From assembly GCA_022605955.1 (NCBI GenBank), contig JAKCOZ010000333.1:62001-126000 (forward strand): a DNA stretch of 64,000 nt, in the 5' to 3' direction. Source of the DNA: Rallus limicola (lineage: Eukaryota > Chordata > Aves > Gruiformes > Rallidae). Numbering within the stretch: position 1 is the stretch's first letter; each line of letters begins with the position of its first letter. Shown in pieces: positions 22,701-35,641 of the stretch. The translations under genes were made by a program, and so were the position numbers. Under the pieces are notes generated by a model, which saw nothing but the letters and a program-made list of their open reading frames with translations, was not told the origin of the DNA and made no database searches.

Positions 22701-25700
22701 TCCTGGGCTTCATTCTTTTATTAGTAGTCTGCTTTTTTCAGTCTCTTTTTAGTTCATTACTATTTTTGCTTGAATGGTAGGAATAGTGGCTTCATTTAAA
22801 TCTGAACTACAGGTAACAGTCTTTAGGAAGAGAGGCTTGTTGGCTGATGTTGTTTAAAATCTCTTGGATTAAAGGTCAACTGTTTTCAGTGTTCACTCAG
22901 TAAAGCTTGACTATAAAATATTTTTCTCTTAGCTGAACTAATGGAATTGGATTTAATTTGCTGAGGTTTTGAGCTGAACCATTTGGGTGGTAGGGATCAA
23001 CTTCATGACGGGTTTTTTTGGTACTTTGAGATGGCTCCTGAAAGTGAATTCTGCTTACATTTCCCTCCCTGAGTTCTCCGGGACTTCACTGCAAGGACAG
23101 TGGGTATCACTGTCTGGAGTAATGCATTTTCCTTCAGCCATCCTAAATATTTCCTGGGCATCGTCATGCTGGTGCCGCTGTATTAACCCTCCTATTCCAG
23201 ACAGTGTCTGTGCTGACAGAGAACAGAAGCAGCAGTTTTTCCATGTATTGTGCTGCTTTCTCCACACAGTAAGTATTCTTGGTGAGCCATGTCTTTCCAG
23301 CATTGGTTTGTGGCCAGGTGTCTCTTGGGAGTTGCTTGGTCCCGTAGTACCAAATGAGCAGATCTTATGTGGGAACCTGTGGGCTCTTTCTCACTTTGCC
23401 TCCAGCTGTCTGCCTTAAACAGACACCAGGCAGAGGGTTTTGCTGCTCCTTCACACAGACTTTAGCTTCCCACCTCAAAGGCAGCTTTTCTGATCCTCCT
23501 TTGCTCTTCAGCCTCAAGCTGCTGCTTGTGCTTGATTGAAGGAGAACCACAGGCAAAACCCTTCCCTCTCTTTTTTCCCTTTTGCAATTTGCATCTGAAA
23601 GCTCTGCAAGCCCCTTTTGCTTCTCATCCCCTATCCAGGGCCTGCCACTGGATCCTAACAAGCAGTGTTTATCCCTTCTCTTTTCTCCTGTCTGTTCTCT
23701 GCAAGTGCCAGATACTTTTTTTTCTTTGATGTCTCTAGTGCTTTCCTTTGCTCTTTTCAGTGAGTGTCTCCTGTTCAAGTTGTTTAAGTGATGTCCTCCT
23801 AAGCAGTCTGCTCGTGTCATGATGGGATGCTTTTTCTTTTCTCCAGCCAGAGTTCTTGTTTGTTATGCCATGCCTCAAATGATAATTAGAATGTTGGACT
23901 CCCTGGTTAACTTCCCCCCTCCAATAACAAGGGAAAAAAGAGCAGTTTTAGAAAGACTGATCTCTTGTGGGGGAAGAGGAAGACTTACTGCAGAAAGATG
24001 TGTAGCAATAAAAAAAAAAAAATCACAAAGAAATCTTAGTAATTCTGTCAAAGAATTTTTAAAAAAAGGAATGAAACCTTAGGAAAGGTGTTTAAGAAGG
24101 GAAAAACCCCATGATTTAAACACTGGATTCTAATCAAGGCATAACGCTTTTGAGTGTAATTGATGAAATCTCCTTTCCAGAGAAGAGTGATACCTAGTTA
24201 TTGTTATACCCTGTTGTATAGGGTTGAGTTAGCAGGCAGAGCTTGACTTTTGGGGAGTGGGCAGTGATGGCGGCACTGATGGCATGAAGTTGAAATCCTG
24301 AATGTGGAATTTACTCCTTCCATCCTTGCATAATGCCTTTAGGTGACATTTAGATGTGTTTTAGCTGGCGCTTCTCCTGTGGATCACAGAATCAAAGCTC
24401 TAAAGTGCAACTTAACTTCTCTATAACGTGCTTGATATCTAGCTGTTGGTGCATGTCAGGGCTCTTGATTGTTGAGTGGGAAGAATCTGAAGGCATGGAG
24501 AGAAGCAGAGAGAAGATTTACAGTGTACTTGGGCTTGGTCTGATTTGTAGTAGTGTAATGGCATCTTATTAATATTTTCAGGTGACACTGAAGATGGATA
24601 TTTGAGGCTCACAGTTGTAACCTTAAAGGATAACAGAAAGCAGTTGTCTGCTGGCTTATCCTGGGCAACAGATGTGTTTAAAGGCAGCGTAAAGGTCAGT
24701 CAGGAACACTTTTTGTTTCTTGAAATGCTTATCTCAAAACAGAATGATGCTTATGCATGCTAAATATGCTAGGTTTTTTAAAACATGGTTTTATTTGTAG
24801 AAGTTTTCTGTAAGTAGGAAAAAACTCAATTAGAATATTGCCCAAATTATGCCTTCTCCTGTAATTCCTAAAAGAATTATTTCAATAGAAGTTTGGTAGT
24901 AGCCCTGTAGGTTTTGCATAGTGGTGAAGGCAGCTATTTGTAAATGCAAGCCTTGACTTTGATTTTTGGCACTTACTTTGAAAAAAGTAAAAATGAACGA
25001 AACTCATTCCTGTTAATTGCATGTAAGTGCAGAATGGAATTCTGTTTGGTAACGTAATATTTTGCTCATAGACATGGTTGTTTTATAGGTTACAGTGTCA
25101 TCCAGCTTACCTAGGCAATGACAAATATTTGTTTTAATTTTCTTATTGATCTACGAGTATCTGTTTACAAAAAGGGGTTTACCAAAGGGAGATCCCGTCA
25201 AACTAACTTGATCACCTTCTATTTACTGAGGGAGCATTCAATCCCTTCATCCAGGTCACTGATAAAGAGATTGAACAAAGCTGGAGCCAGGACTGAGGCC
25301 TGGGCCACACCACCCGCTTATTGGACAAGGGGAGGGCTGTGGATGTGGTCTACCTGGACTTGATTAAAGCCTTTGACATGGTTTCTCACAGCATTCTGAG
25401 ACTGAGAAACTGGCTGCCACTGGCCTGGACAGGTGGACCCTCAGCTGGGTTAAAAACTGGCTGGATGGCTGGGCCCGAAAGGTGGTGGTAAATAGAGCCA
25501 AATCCAGCTGGAGGCCAGTCACAAGAGACTCTTCAGAGGCATCTGAACAGGCTGGACCCATGGGCTGAGACCAATGGGATGAGGTTTAACAACTTTGGGC
25601 AGCTACAGGCTAGGGGGAGACTGGCTGGAGAGCTGTCAGGCAGAGAAGGACCTGGGGATGTTGGGTGACTGTAGGCTGAATATGAGCCAGCAGTGTGCCC

Positions 25701-28099
25701 GGGGGGGCCAGGAAGGACAATGGCATCCTGGCTTGTATCAGCAATAGTGTGGCCAGTAGGTCTGGGGAGGGGATTGTGCCCCTGGACTGGGCACTGCTGA
25801 GGCTGCACCTTGAGTGCTGGGTCCAGTTCTGGGCTCCTCAGCATCAGAAGGACATGGAGGTCCTGGAGCGACTCCAGAGAAGGGCAACCAGGCTGGGGAA
25901 GGGGCTGGAGGGCAAATCCTCTGAGGAGCCACTGAGGGAGCTGGGGGTGTTGAGCCTGGAGAAGAGGAGGCTGAGGGGAGACCTTCTCAGCACCTACAAT
26001 TACCTGAAAGGGAGATTGTAGAGAGGTGGACGCTGGTCTCTTCAGCCAGGGGACAGGAGATGGGACAAGGGAAAATGGCACAAAGCTGCAGCAGGGCAGG
26101 TTCAGATTAGATGTTAGGAAAAAGTTCTTCTCAGAAAGGGTTGTTGGGGCCTGGAGCAGGCTGCCCAGGGAGGTGGTTGAGTCTCCCTCCCTGGATGTGT
26201 TTAAAGAAAGGGTAGATCAGGTACTCAGAGATCCAGTTTAGAGTAGGACAGGAACTGTTGGACTCCGTGATCTTTAAAGGTCTCTTCCAACCTTTTCCAG
26301 GCTCAGCTACAGTTGAGCATGGATGACAGTATCTCTTCAGTCCTCCTTCCCTCTCTAGTTGCTCATGGCAATTTTTTTCCTTGAAATTCCTTGTTTACAT
26401 AGTGACAAGTTTATTCATGTGCATTTCTTCTGAGCTCCTACTAAACCTTTTTGAGTTGGGTGATGGTATCAAAAGCACAACAAATCCTTCCACTGTGTGT
26501 GTGTTAATAAAAATATGCTTTGTTGGTAATGAAAAGGAATTCATGCTAGAAGAAAAATACTTTTAAGGCAGCTGTTTGCCATCTTTCTTTAATTGCCATG
26601 AATGTTCACTGACAACTGTAATGCAGAATAGGTGCTTCTTTGAGGCAGAATTCCTTTTTTTTTAATTTTAATTTTTATGGTGTACCCCATTTGATTAGAA
26701 CTATTTGCATGTTTAAGGTTAGTGGGATTGTAGCACTTCAATACAGAGTATGCTTGATTTCCTTGCAAAGCATACAGCAGGAGGTAGGAAATCTTTGGCT
26801 TTTAAGATAAAATTTTCACCCTTAAAATATGTGAAGGCCAAAGAAAATCAACCACTGCAGCAGAACATGCCATTACATCGAGTTTATTGGAAGTTTGTCC
26901 AATCCTCTAAAGGAAAAAAAGGGGATTTTCTGGCACTTTGGGGTATTTTTTATATCTAAAAATGTAATCACTGAAGTACAGATGGTGGGTATTACATGCA
27001 AAGAGAAAACCCCCCAGCGCTCAAGGCCACCGTGCTTTACTTGTTAAAACTGGCCTTTGCTATGCAAGATACCAGACCATAAATTAGTAATCCTTTCTTA
27101 TTTCAAGTTAAGTTGTAGCTTGTATAAGTTACTTGGTTTGAGTTTTGTATTTTCCACGTAGTCTGCAGTAGCAGACCTATGCAAAGTGTCTGTATCACAT
27201 TGCCCCTTGTGTCTGTGCCACCTGCTCTGCATTGTGTGACTGAGATACAGCAATAGCAACAGAAATGTTAAAGCCAGGCAGCACAATCTGTAGCACAGTG
27301 AAAGGAAGCCTTCCAGACTGATTTACTTTGACATGGAATATGTGGCATGGATTGGTTTATGCTTTTGGAGCATATGATACTCCTGGCAGTAATGCCCATA
27401 TACAGCATAGTGAAGCGAGTCTGATTCACGTAGTGATTCTGAACTCATGAGGACAGGTAGCAGCTGATATTAACAATGACACACAACCCATAAGCTTTTA
27501 TGGCACCTGTGAAACCCATCAGCTTGTAAGTGCCCAAGAAGTGGCATCCAGCCTTTAGCATTATAAAATGATGTCATTCAGTAGGGTTGTCATGAAATGC
27601 TTTCAAGACTTTTAAAAAGGCAGAATTCTTCAGACCATAGAAAGATATCTTAATACTACCTTTCTGGGAATGGAAGCTTCCATCCATTCAAAAAGGGCTG
27701 CATGGCTTTCATTTATACCTGGCATGTAAGGGTACTTGCTGTGTGTGTGCACTGCCTTGGGGGTGGTCTCTTTGGGTATGTTTGCAAACATTGCTGCATT
27801 CACCCAAGTTTAGCATCAGTTTAAATGTAGGTTTCTTTCTCATGTTGAAAGTACTACCTTGATTTGCATGGTAAGGTAACTAATTATTGAGAAATACAGA
27901 CGGTAAAGGCTTCAGAAATGTTCAAGAATTAATATATCTCCTTCCTGTGCCATGGCACAGGGAAATAATCTCTTCTGCTTGTTGCTTGTAGGACTGCTGT
28001 GTGATGGATGTCACTCTCTTGGATGAAACTGGAAAGCCGTTGTGGTGTTTCAGTGCCCCAGTCTCCATGGAACTGACTTCCCAGGCATCCAGCCTTTAG
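13494..28099 (+). CDS. FBXO15: FBXO15-like gene lacking the F-box, copy 1 (323 aa predicted, early stop)
   Basis: Exons: 13494-13675, 16093-16302, 17466-17595, 18841-18923, 20128-20273, 24582-24694, 27992-28099. The coding sum is 972 bases with all phases consistent. Exon 2 onward carries FBXO15 landmarks in order: GLSW and [80 protein letters not shown]15 is a substrate receptor of SCF ubiquitin ligases; the F-box binds SKP1. I found no exon for the F-box between exon 1 and 16,093. Exon 1 (Ala/Arg-rich) ends in phase 2 and joins exon 2 in frame, but that it belongs to this gene is inferred. The last exon ends in TAG at 28,097-28,099, while the following codons (GPVYTTDYADTEG) still resemble the family, so the stop is early. 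Family proteins are usually over 400 residues. It may be a pseudogene or an F-box-less paralogue. Confidence 0.7.
13676..16092. other. Intron 1 of the FBXO15-like gene; expected F-box exons not found
   Basis: In FBXO15 the F-box exons should lie between the first exon and the exon at 16,093. I read all + strand frames with plausible acceptors (14,180; 15,549) and saw no F-box-like pattern. The open frame at 14,746-15,270 is shifted in block 2. Confidence 0.5.
18951..18974 (+). promoter_or_regulatory. Two AATAAA hexamers just after an FBXO15-like donor
   Basis: AATAAA occurs at 18,951-18,956 and 18,969-18,974, within 51 bases of the donor at 18,924. Intronic polyadenylation is possible but unproven. 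Present in block 2 near 60,073 and 60,091. Confidence 0.3.
20625..21106 (-). mobile_element. CR1 LINE 3' end (antisense) in FBXO15-like intron 5
   Basis: Starts with the reverse complement of the CR1 tail (TAGAATCATTTGGGTTGGAT). It continues through the conserved GGCAGCCTGTTCCAGCACCT and CTTGAATCCATTCCCCCTTG stretches. Also present at the same intron position in block 2, so the insertion is older than the duplication. Confidence 0.9.
25170..26300 (+). mobile_element. CR1 LINE fragment (sense) in FBXO15-like intron 6
   Basis: Covers reverse-transcriptase and C-terminal ORF2 remnants. Landmarks include [17 protein letters not shown] sequence near 25,340, [20 protein letters not shown] near 25,830 and [13 protein letters not shown] near 26,175. 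It ends near GGTCTCTTCCAACC. Frameshifts and internal deletions make it non-coding. Confidence 0.9.
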
Positions 28100-30928
28100 G
28101 ACTCCATGGGTCCTGTCTATACCACAGACTATGCAGATACAGAGGGTATCTGTCTTCAGTGAGCAATTCATTAATATTCTTGGGAATGAATGTGATCATC
28201 CATTGATAGAAGCTGGAACTGTGTTTGTTTGTATCAGTGGAAGACTTGTCCTTAATATAACAGTGCCTCTCTGGGGTCACTGCTCTTCACTGTGGTTGAC
28301 TTTCTTTAGGGGGGAACAAACAGCACCTATGAACTTCTGAAGTCTTTGTAGTGTAGGCTCATAATCATGACTTTTTGTTCTTCAAAATGGCATTTCAGTT
28401 GTTTTGGTTTTCCTTCCCCTCTTTCTGCAGTTGCCATTAGAGAAGCAGCTCCGCTCTCGTAATGCGTGCCTGCTCCAGTGTGCCTGTGATGCCTGCAGTT
28501 GAATACAGAAAACAGCTGTAAGCTGGAAAACCTCATCACAGATGCGTCTTGGTAAAATTTTTTTTACCTGCCTGACCTCTCCTTCCCAATTTAGCATGCA
28601 TGTTTTGCTTTGCATTGCCCCCTTAGATATTTAGGTACGGTGCTGATTGTGCTGGAACTGCTGTTGTATGCTTGCTTTATGAGACAAGAACGGTCAAGTT
28701 TTAATTTTTTTTAAGTTCTGCTCTGTGTCTATCTGATCCTAGAGTTTGGGTACTTGGCAAAAATAGATAGGTAGCATGATAAGGATACAATGAGATGAAA
28801 CGGATTAATACTGTTTCTGATGAAGAAACAAAGCATTGCTTATTCTGTGGTTGCTTCAACTTTGAAGCCATTTAGGAGTCTTTCTCATGCTGTGCCTCTT
28901 TTGAAGTGTCCCTGAAAAAGGAGTGAGGTTACTTTGTGTCAATGCTACTTCAGCTGCAGAAGTTCATTCCTCAAGTTGGAAACTATAAGGCTTTTAAACA
29001 CACCAAAGAAAACTGAAATGGGAGTTACTCTTCCTGCATTTGTTACCCTCTTTGGGAGAGAGATGAACCTTTTGAAGAGAGATGCACTGATGTGTCAGGT
29101 ACTGGTTGAGTGTTAGTAGGTAGAATTACTGTTGTTTGGCACACAGGCCACTTGGAATGCATGTTAATATTTTATTTCTCTCCCAAATCAGTCGTGCACA
29201 CAGGTAAATTCAGCTGTCTTGATGAAATCTTACCCAAGAAAAGGCAAGGTAGGGAAGAATGTGTAATAGTTACGTAATTCCCTGTTTATTCACTGAAATA
29301 CCATGAATCAGTTTAGTCTGCAGGGATTGGAGTATTTAAACAAAAACCCACCACACACCTTGAGCTAAGGCAAACATGGAGCTTTTCAGGGTTCAGCATC
29401 ATCAATACTTCTTCCCTATTAAGGACAAAAAGTAGATTTTTACAACTCTGCTGGAAAAAAACCTCTTGATGGTCAGAAAAATCTGGAAATAATGAAGAAA
29501 GCTAAAAATTGCATATTTAGAAATGTAGTGAAAACTCAACTTCTGGAAAAAAATCTGGAAAAATCAAGTCAGTATTCTTGTGGTCATCAGTGGTTCTTTG
29601 TTCATCGTTCTCTCATGTGTTTCATGACACGTTGCTTTACAACTTGTGCCTTTTTTTTCCTGTGAGAAATGTGCAAAGAGAGGTGTCTGTGTGTACCTAG
29701 TTAAAGCAATTAACAAAAACCTTACAAGAGAGGTAAGGTACCCTGGAACTAAAACTTTCTATTGCAGGTTTCTATCTGCATGATATGGTAAGTATAAGAA
29801 CGTTTGGGGGGGAGAGGGGGAGGAAAGTCATGGTAATGATACCACATGTCCACCTTGTTTGGTGCTGATTTTTACACGCATATGTAAGGATCTTAACATT
29901 TCAGCTTTGATCCTCTTGTAGATTTGTAAGAGGGGAATATCTGTGCCTGAGAAAAGGCAGAGTTTAGTAATGCTAATGTCATGTGATCATGAAAAGACAT
30001 TTCATGAATAAGTAATGGAATAATAAGTAATTTTTTTATTTCAAGTTTTGTGTCTGCTTTTACATGTTGTAGGACATTCAGTGAAGACTGGATTGGATCT
30101 TTACTACTTGGTAATTGACATGCTGCTCCTTTTTTTTTTCTTTCTTTCTTCTTTTTTTTTTCCCCCAATCTCAGCATTTCAGTTTTGCAGCCTACATCTA
30201 CTCTTAAAAGAAAAACAATGGCACATATGTGCTTGCATGGACAAGCCATGAAGTTACTGAAGGTGATGTGTGTTTTGCTCTGGGATCAGAAGATTTGTGT
30301 CTGAATTCTACTTCCTGCTGTGCCTTAAGCAGGTGATGTTCTAGTCTTAAGAATCCATTTTCTTCTTCGCTTCTTCCTCTGTGGCATCCTGAAGAGGTAA
30401 ATTTACATAAACAGATTTTGTTATGTACAAGTCATGAGCAAAAGGCTGTCAGTTTCCACTGATTTCAGTGGATGGATTTATGGGACACAGGGATTCTTGC
30501 CCAATTTACTTGACATTCTGAGGGACCAGCGCTGGTGTATTGGAGTCTGGCTTTATGCAGCTGGAGACCTCTACATGTGGGTTAGTTTAAGATGCTCTTT
30601 AGAACTTAAGTGTTAGTTAACCTGTCTGTTGTTGTTGTGTAGGAAAAAGTTGGCCTTGTTTTATGCAGCTCTATTCCATTGAAAGGCAGCTGTAACACTG
30701 AGCTCTGTCTCAAAAGCAGGAACTCAGAACTGTGCCTGTTACTGATCGGTCCGTTCCTACATCGCCTCATTCTCATCAGCCAGCCAGCAAAAGTGGGAAG
30801 AAACCCAACAGTGCCCCAGAGCTTATCACTGCTGAGAGACAGGGGCTTTTATCCTGGCATCTCTCCACAACGACTGTAAGTACAGTGTAACCTCTAAGGT
30901 ACTTGGCGCCTTCCATTGAAGTTGCTAA
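28100..30928. other. Downstream of the FBXO15-like gene, no gene seen
   Basis: AT-richer sequence without recognisable exons. The first 50 bases continue the FBXO15 reading frame after the early stop and then break at a second in-frame stop. Confidence 0.5.

Positions 30929-30980
<52 letters not shown>
30929..30980. repeat. (CA)n(TA)n microsatellite
   Basis: About 20 CA dinucleotides followed by five TA dinucleotides. Confidence 0.97.
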
Positions 30981-32420
30981 GTGAAATTGTAATTTGCCTT
31001 AGGCCCTCGTTCTGCACCCACAGTAACTTTCTGCAGATTGCCTACATTGCAGTGCAGAGAGGAAGATGTCTGCATATTTTGAAGTCTAAAGAGATGCCCA
31101 TCTGCAAATCCAACTGTGCATCCATATTTGTGCTACATGAGACATTTATTCCAGGATTTATTAGAAGTGGAGTTTCAGTCGGTGCTTTAGCTCAACACTT
31201 AATGTTTATTCCCTACTAATTCAGCGCTATGGACTTCCAGTATAGATGTCCTTTATAATCCCCTGTCTTTGTCAGAGCTGAAGTAACTTCCCTAGCAGTG
31301 AAACTGGGCAGAATTACATTCAGTAGGAGGAAGATTATTTAAGTTTCCTGATTTGCATTGATAGTTTTGCTTTGACTATTAAAAATCTGATTTAAGCAAA
31401 TCACTCATTTCCAACAAATGCATGGGCATTAGCATAAAGCCAGTCTTGATTTCTTTGGGGCAGGTTTTTTTTTTCCAGAATTTATATGGAAACTAATTTC
31501 CTGGGCAGTAATTTACTGGAGTTTTGGAATAGCACAATCTCTGCTGCCTCAGCAGAAAAGGAATCCTTCCCTCCTCAGCTTCCCCCATGTAGCTCTTACT
31601 TTGCCATGCAGGTAGTGAAAGACTGTAGTAATGGGATTCCTGCCTTGCCACTAAGGTGCTTAGAGGCAGGTGAGAGACGTGGAGGGCTATTGAGTCCATG
31701 AACCTTCTTGCACCACGGTGGAACTGAGAGCTTCTCAAACAGCTTGTCACGAGATGAGTGCCAGGAGAGAGATGGGAGTTTGGGTGGAAGCACAAAGGCA
31801 GTGTGGATGGTGCATGGAACCCAGTGCTTTGTTGCAATCCTTACTCAGAGGTGTATTTTTATTTCCAGGATCATTTCCATCTTTCAGAATGCAAAATTCA
31901 CCATGAGCTGGGCAATTTCCTGGAGTTTTGGACTAGAACCTCAGTGATTTGTGTTGCTGATGATAACGGGTAGTCTCCTGCTCTGTGGACCTCTGTTGAG
32001 GGTTGAGGAAATGCAATGGAAGGCTGGCACAATGAATGCAGTAAACCACTGGGCATCTTCTCAGCTCTTCCTTGGAAACTGCAGTGGGAGACCACAAGGA
32101 AAAGGTGGGTGTAGTAATGGCACATGTGAGGGTTGCAGCTGAAGGTGAAAAAAGGTTCTGTACTTCAGGGTTCAATCTCTACCTCTTCTTCTTCTTTGTT
32201 TCCTATTGCTCTTGCTTCTTGACTAGTTTCTTCCCATTTTTTTTTACATCAGGTCCTGCCTCTATTTTCTTAGTCCAAGTGATTGGATTAAGGGGGATGT
32301 CCCTTCTTCATTTGTCTGCTGTTTGGCAGGTTTGCTTCTGGGAGCTGCCCAGACTTTTTTTAAGCTTCCTTACTGTCAGGAACGGTCTGGCCACACAGTA
32401 ACTACAATAAATCTTGTTTC
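30981..32420. other. Non-coding stretch, no gene seen
   Basis: Several short overlapping open frames occur around 31,490-32,400. None has splice, homology or composition support. Confidence 0.5.
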
Positions 32421-33240
32421 ATCTCTTCCTACAAGTTTCAGTCAGTTCCTCACAAGTTGGTTTCCTTCTTAGCTGGGGAGGGGGAGGGTGGGGGGTGGCA
32501 TCCCTCACAGCCTTTCCCTGCTGCACTGTGGGGTCCCACCCATGGCAGACTGTCCTTCACAAACCTCTGCAATGTGAGTCCTTTCCTATGGAGCTTCAGC
32601 TCTTCACCAGCTGCCCCAGCGTGGGTCACTGCTATGGTGAGCTGTCATAAATCATAGAACATCTGAGTCTCTCTGGCCCAGCCTGCCCCAGCCTGCTTCC
32701 CCATGGGTCACAAGCCCCCCCAGCAAACCTGCTCCGGCGCAGATCTCTCTCCCTCGCTCATCTCTGTGTCTCTGTCTCTCTGCACGGGCTGCAGGTGCTG
32801 GCAGGGGCTCGATACAATGCGGGTCACAGCGTCCTCTGTATGTCTCTACCTGCTCCAGCGTGGGGCCTCTTCACAGGCTGCAGGTGGGGTCTCTGCTCCC
32901 CATCCTCTTCCGTGGGCTGTGGTGGGACATCTGCTCTACCATGGGTTTCTCCAGGGCTACAGGGGCATCTTTCTTCCTGGCACCTGGAGCATCTTCTTTC
33001 CCCCCACCTTCACTGACCTTGGTGTCTGCACGGTCATCTTCACTGACCCCCCCATCTTCACTGACCTTGGTGTCTGCATGGCTTCTTACATCTCACTCTC
33101 TTCTCTGGTGGAAAAAAGCAGCTGCTTGAGTTTTTTTCTCCTCACTGTGATTCCCAGGGGCGCTGTGACCGTTGCTGAGGGACTCGGCCTTGGTCAGCAG
33201 CGACTCCGGCCTTGAGCCGGCTGGTGTTTGCTCTGTGGGG
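32421..33240 (+). repeat. Interspersed repeat, inverted relative of 42,440-43,240
   Basis: The stretch GTCCCACCCATGGCAGACTG, GTGAGTCCTTTCC, and the end reading CTTGGTCAGCAGCGACTCCG are reverse complements (with mismatches) of sequence in 42,440-42,980. Contains locally repeated CTTCACTGACC phrases at about 33,008-33,080. Family name uncertain; it could be a retroviral LTR or a CR1-associated segment. Confidence 0.55.
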
Positions 33241-34449
33241 CCTGCAGAGAGCTTCTGGCTGCTTCTTGTAGGTGCCACCTCTGCAGCCCCACTCCTTCAG
33301 CAGAACCCAGCTACACAAAAGTCTAACAGCACCTTACAGAGGTGTGGGGCGACTTCTGATGTCCTTCGTGAAAGGGAGAGGGTCCTCTTGTGAAAATGTT
33401 GAGCTGAAGTTCTGTTGCGGCTGATTGGTTCAGTAGAAGAAGTTGCACACTGATCATGTAGCCCCAGGAATGTTAAGGCATAAGGGAGTTGAATGAGTTT
33501 AAGCTAAAAGGAATTTTGTAATTGGCACTGAAATTGGTTAATCTTAGTCATTGAGTTAAAAAACCCCTCCTGTTGGTATTATAGGCAATGCTTTTCCTAG
33601 CTTGCATTTTAAGTTCATTTAAGACTGTGGAAAGTGCTTCCTTCAGGCAGAGATGTTTTAAATTGATCAAGAATGGTGCAACATGGATGGCTCTATGGTT
33701 TGTCAGCACCTTTGCCTTGGGCATGTCACCTCCAGCTATAGAGAAATAGCTCAGAAGTCCTGTCCTTTCAGCTTTGCTGCCTCGAGAGATACCAAAGGTG
33801 ATGCAGCCAGCTAGCTTCATCATCCTTTTCCAGAAATTCAATCCTGCAGTAGCATAAACCTGCAGTTGGGTTACAGTCTTCAGTTAACTGTGGGGAGACA
33901 CCAGTTTTGACATGCAAGCAGTTTATAACCTGCTTTTCAGTTATGTGGCTGATCTTGTCCCGCTGCTTTGCAATAACCAAGGTAGAATATCTGATACTGA
34001 AAGAAGGCCCTGTTGAATCTCTCTGACTCTGTTTTAACTGGTGGCTCAAGAGGTACTGTCTACTTCAAAATCTCACGTTGAGTATCTATGCAAATGTGTA
34101 GTTTGACTCTTTGGGAAAAGAAATAATCCCTACCTTCTTCTCTCATACTCCCAGATTTTTTTCCCTGAGAATATTGACAGAAGCACATCTGTGGGCAAGG
34201 GTTTGATCCCAGCAAGCTGTACGTGAGAAGCATTTTAAACGTGAGTGTATATTTGAAAGGTCTAAGGTTCTGTTGATAGATAATTTGCTTTTGGTATTCA
34301 CAATGCCCTTATTTATGAGGAAGTTTATTCCTGTGCTTATTGGGGAAATTGTCTTTGTAGCATTAGGTAGAAAGCACTGGGCTTGTGTTAAAGCACCTGC
34401 AGTCACCTCAAGTAAGGGTAAAATGCATCTCCTTGTAATGGCTCCTAAT
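33241..34449. other. Unassigned sequence up to the block boundary
   Basis: Minus-strand open frames (33,548-33,841; 34,143-34,745) are present. I recognise no domain in them and they cross the point where block 2 begins to match block 1. Confidence 0.45.
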
Positions 34450-35641
34450 GGGGTTACTATCAGAGAGAGAATTTGGTAAGGTCTCTGTAGAAACATGCCC
34501 CCACGCCCCCTTTTTTTTTTTTTTTCTGAGAAGAGAAGGTTGGCAATTGGAAATGAGTGCTTGAGAAGAACTCCAAAAGTAGCTGGGGCCAGTTTTGCTG
34601 GGCTGAGAAAGATGAAGTTCATGTTGTTTCCCTTTCCTGCCTTCCAGGCAGCATATCTTGCAACTGCAGCAGTAAACGTAGGGATGGTCATGCAAATACC
34701 CTTTCCTAGTAACTGCTCTCCCCATGTGGCTACACAGCCGAGCAATCTCAGCTTTGGAAGTCAGGATGCATTTGATTGTACGTGCTTGCTTATCACTGCC
34801 CTAGAGTCACTCCCTGAGGAACTAGTTACTGTGCCTGCAGTTCTAGTTCACACTCACTGTGACCTTTGGGCTTCTGCACATTTTGCCTTGAATGATGTTT
34901 TTTCATTAGACTTCTCACTACCATCCAGCAGCTCCTGTCTCCTCTGTGAATTCTGTGCCAGGCTCCTTGGTTTCACTCTGCCTGGGTCAATCCTGGTGTT
35001 TCTGTATCCTGCTGCATTCATTTCTGTAGGGTATATGGAGAGTCAGGATGGTTCCACTGGAAAATGTGCAAGTAGGCTCAGAGTTGGGCTTTGCTGCTAA
35101 GGTTTGCACAAGAACTGGGGTACATCTCACTGCCTCGTAGTTAATTTGTATGGTCAAAACATTACTGTTCATCTCAAGCTGAAGGAAGAGATTGCTTTGC
35201 AATGTTTTTCATGCTAGCAGATCTTTGATCAATGAACTGAGAATAGATTGTATAGCTTTTTAAAATCCTCACTGTCCAAGCTCTGCAGATGACTTCTAGA
35301 TTTGTCTCCAATACCACTTTTTTTGCCTAGTTCTCCCTTGGAACTGCTCCGTTTTCTGCAGAGTGTGAAGTTGGGTAGGTTCAGAAAGTGTTCCATTTTA
35401 CCTGAAAACCTCCAAAAGCATACATTTGCAGGAGTAATCCTAAGGATTATTTTTATTATATTGTTTGGATGGTCTGATAGTTTGCATTATGCCTGTGGGA
35501 GTGCCACCTTTGCCAAGGTGGTTTCTTACCGTCCCCCCCACCTCTCCCAGGTGTCTGACTGCGTGCTGGTGAAAGCAGGCAGAAGAGCACGGCTTGAATG
35601 ACTCTTAAGTTTTCCCATGGCTTGTAAAAGTGTCCGAAATA
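34450..35641. repeat. Start of duplicated block 2
   Basis: Near-identical to 1-1,143. Because position 1 of the window matches here, the exact tandem junction cannot be placed inside the window. Confidence 0.9.

Noticed and set aside
34143..34745. 200-aa minus-strand open frame near the block boundary
   Set aside because: No recognisable domain. It crosses the point where block similarity begins, and in block 1 the matching frame is shorter and altered.
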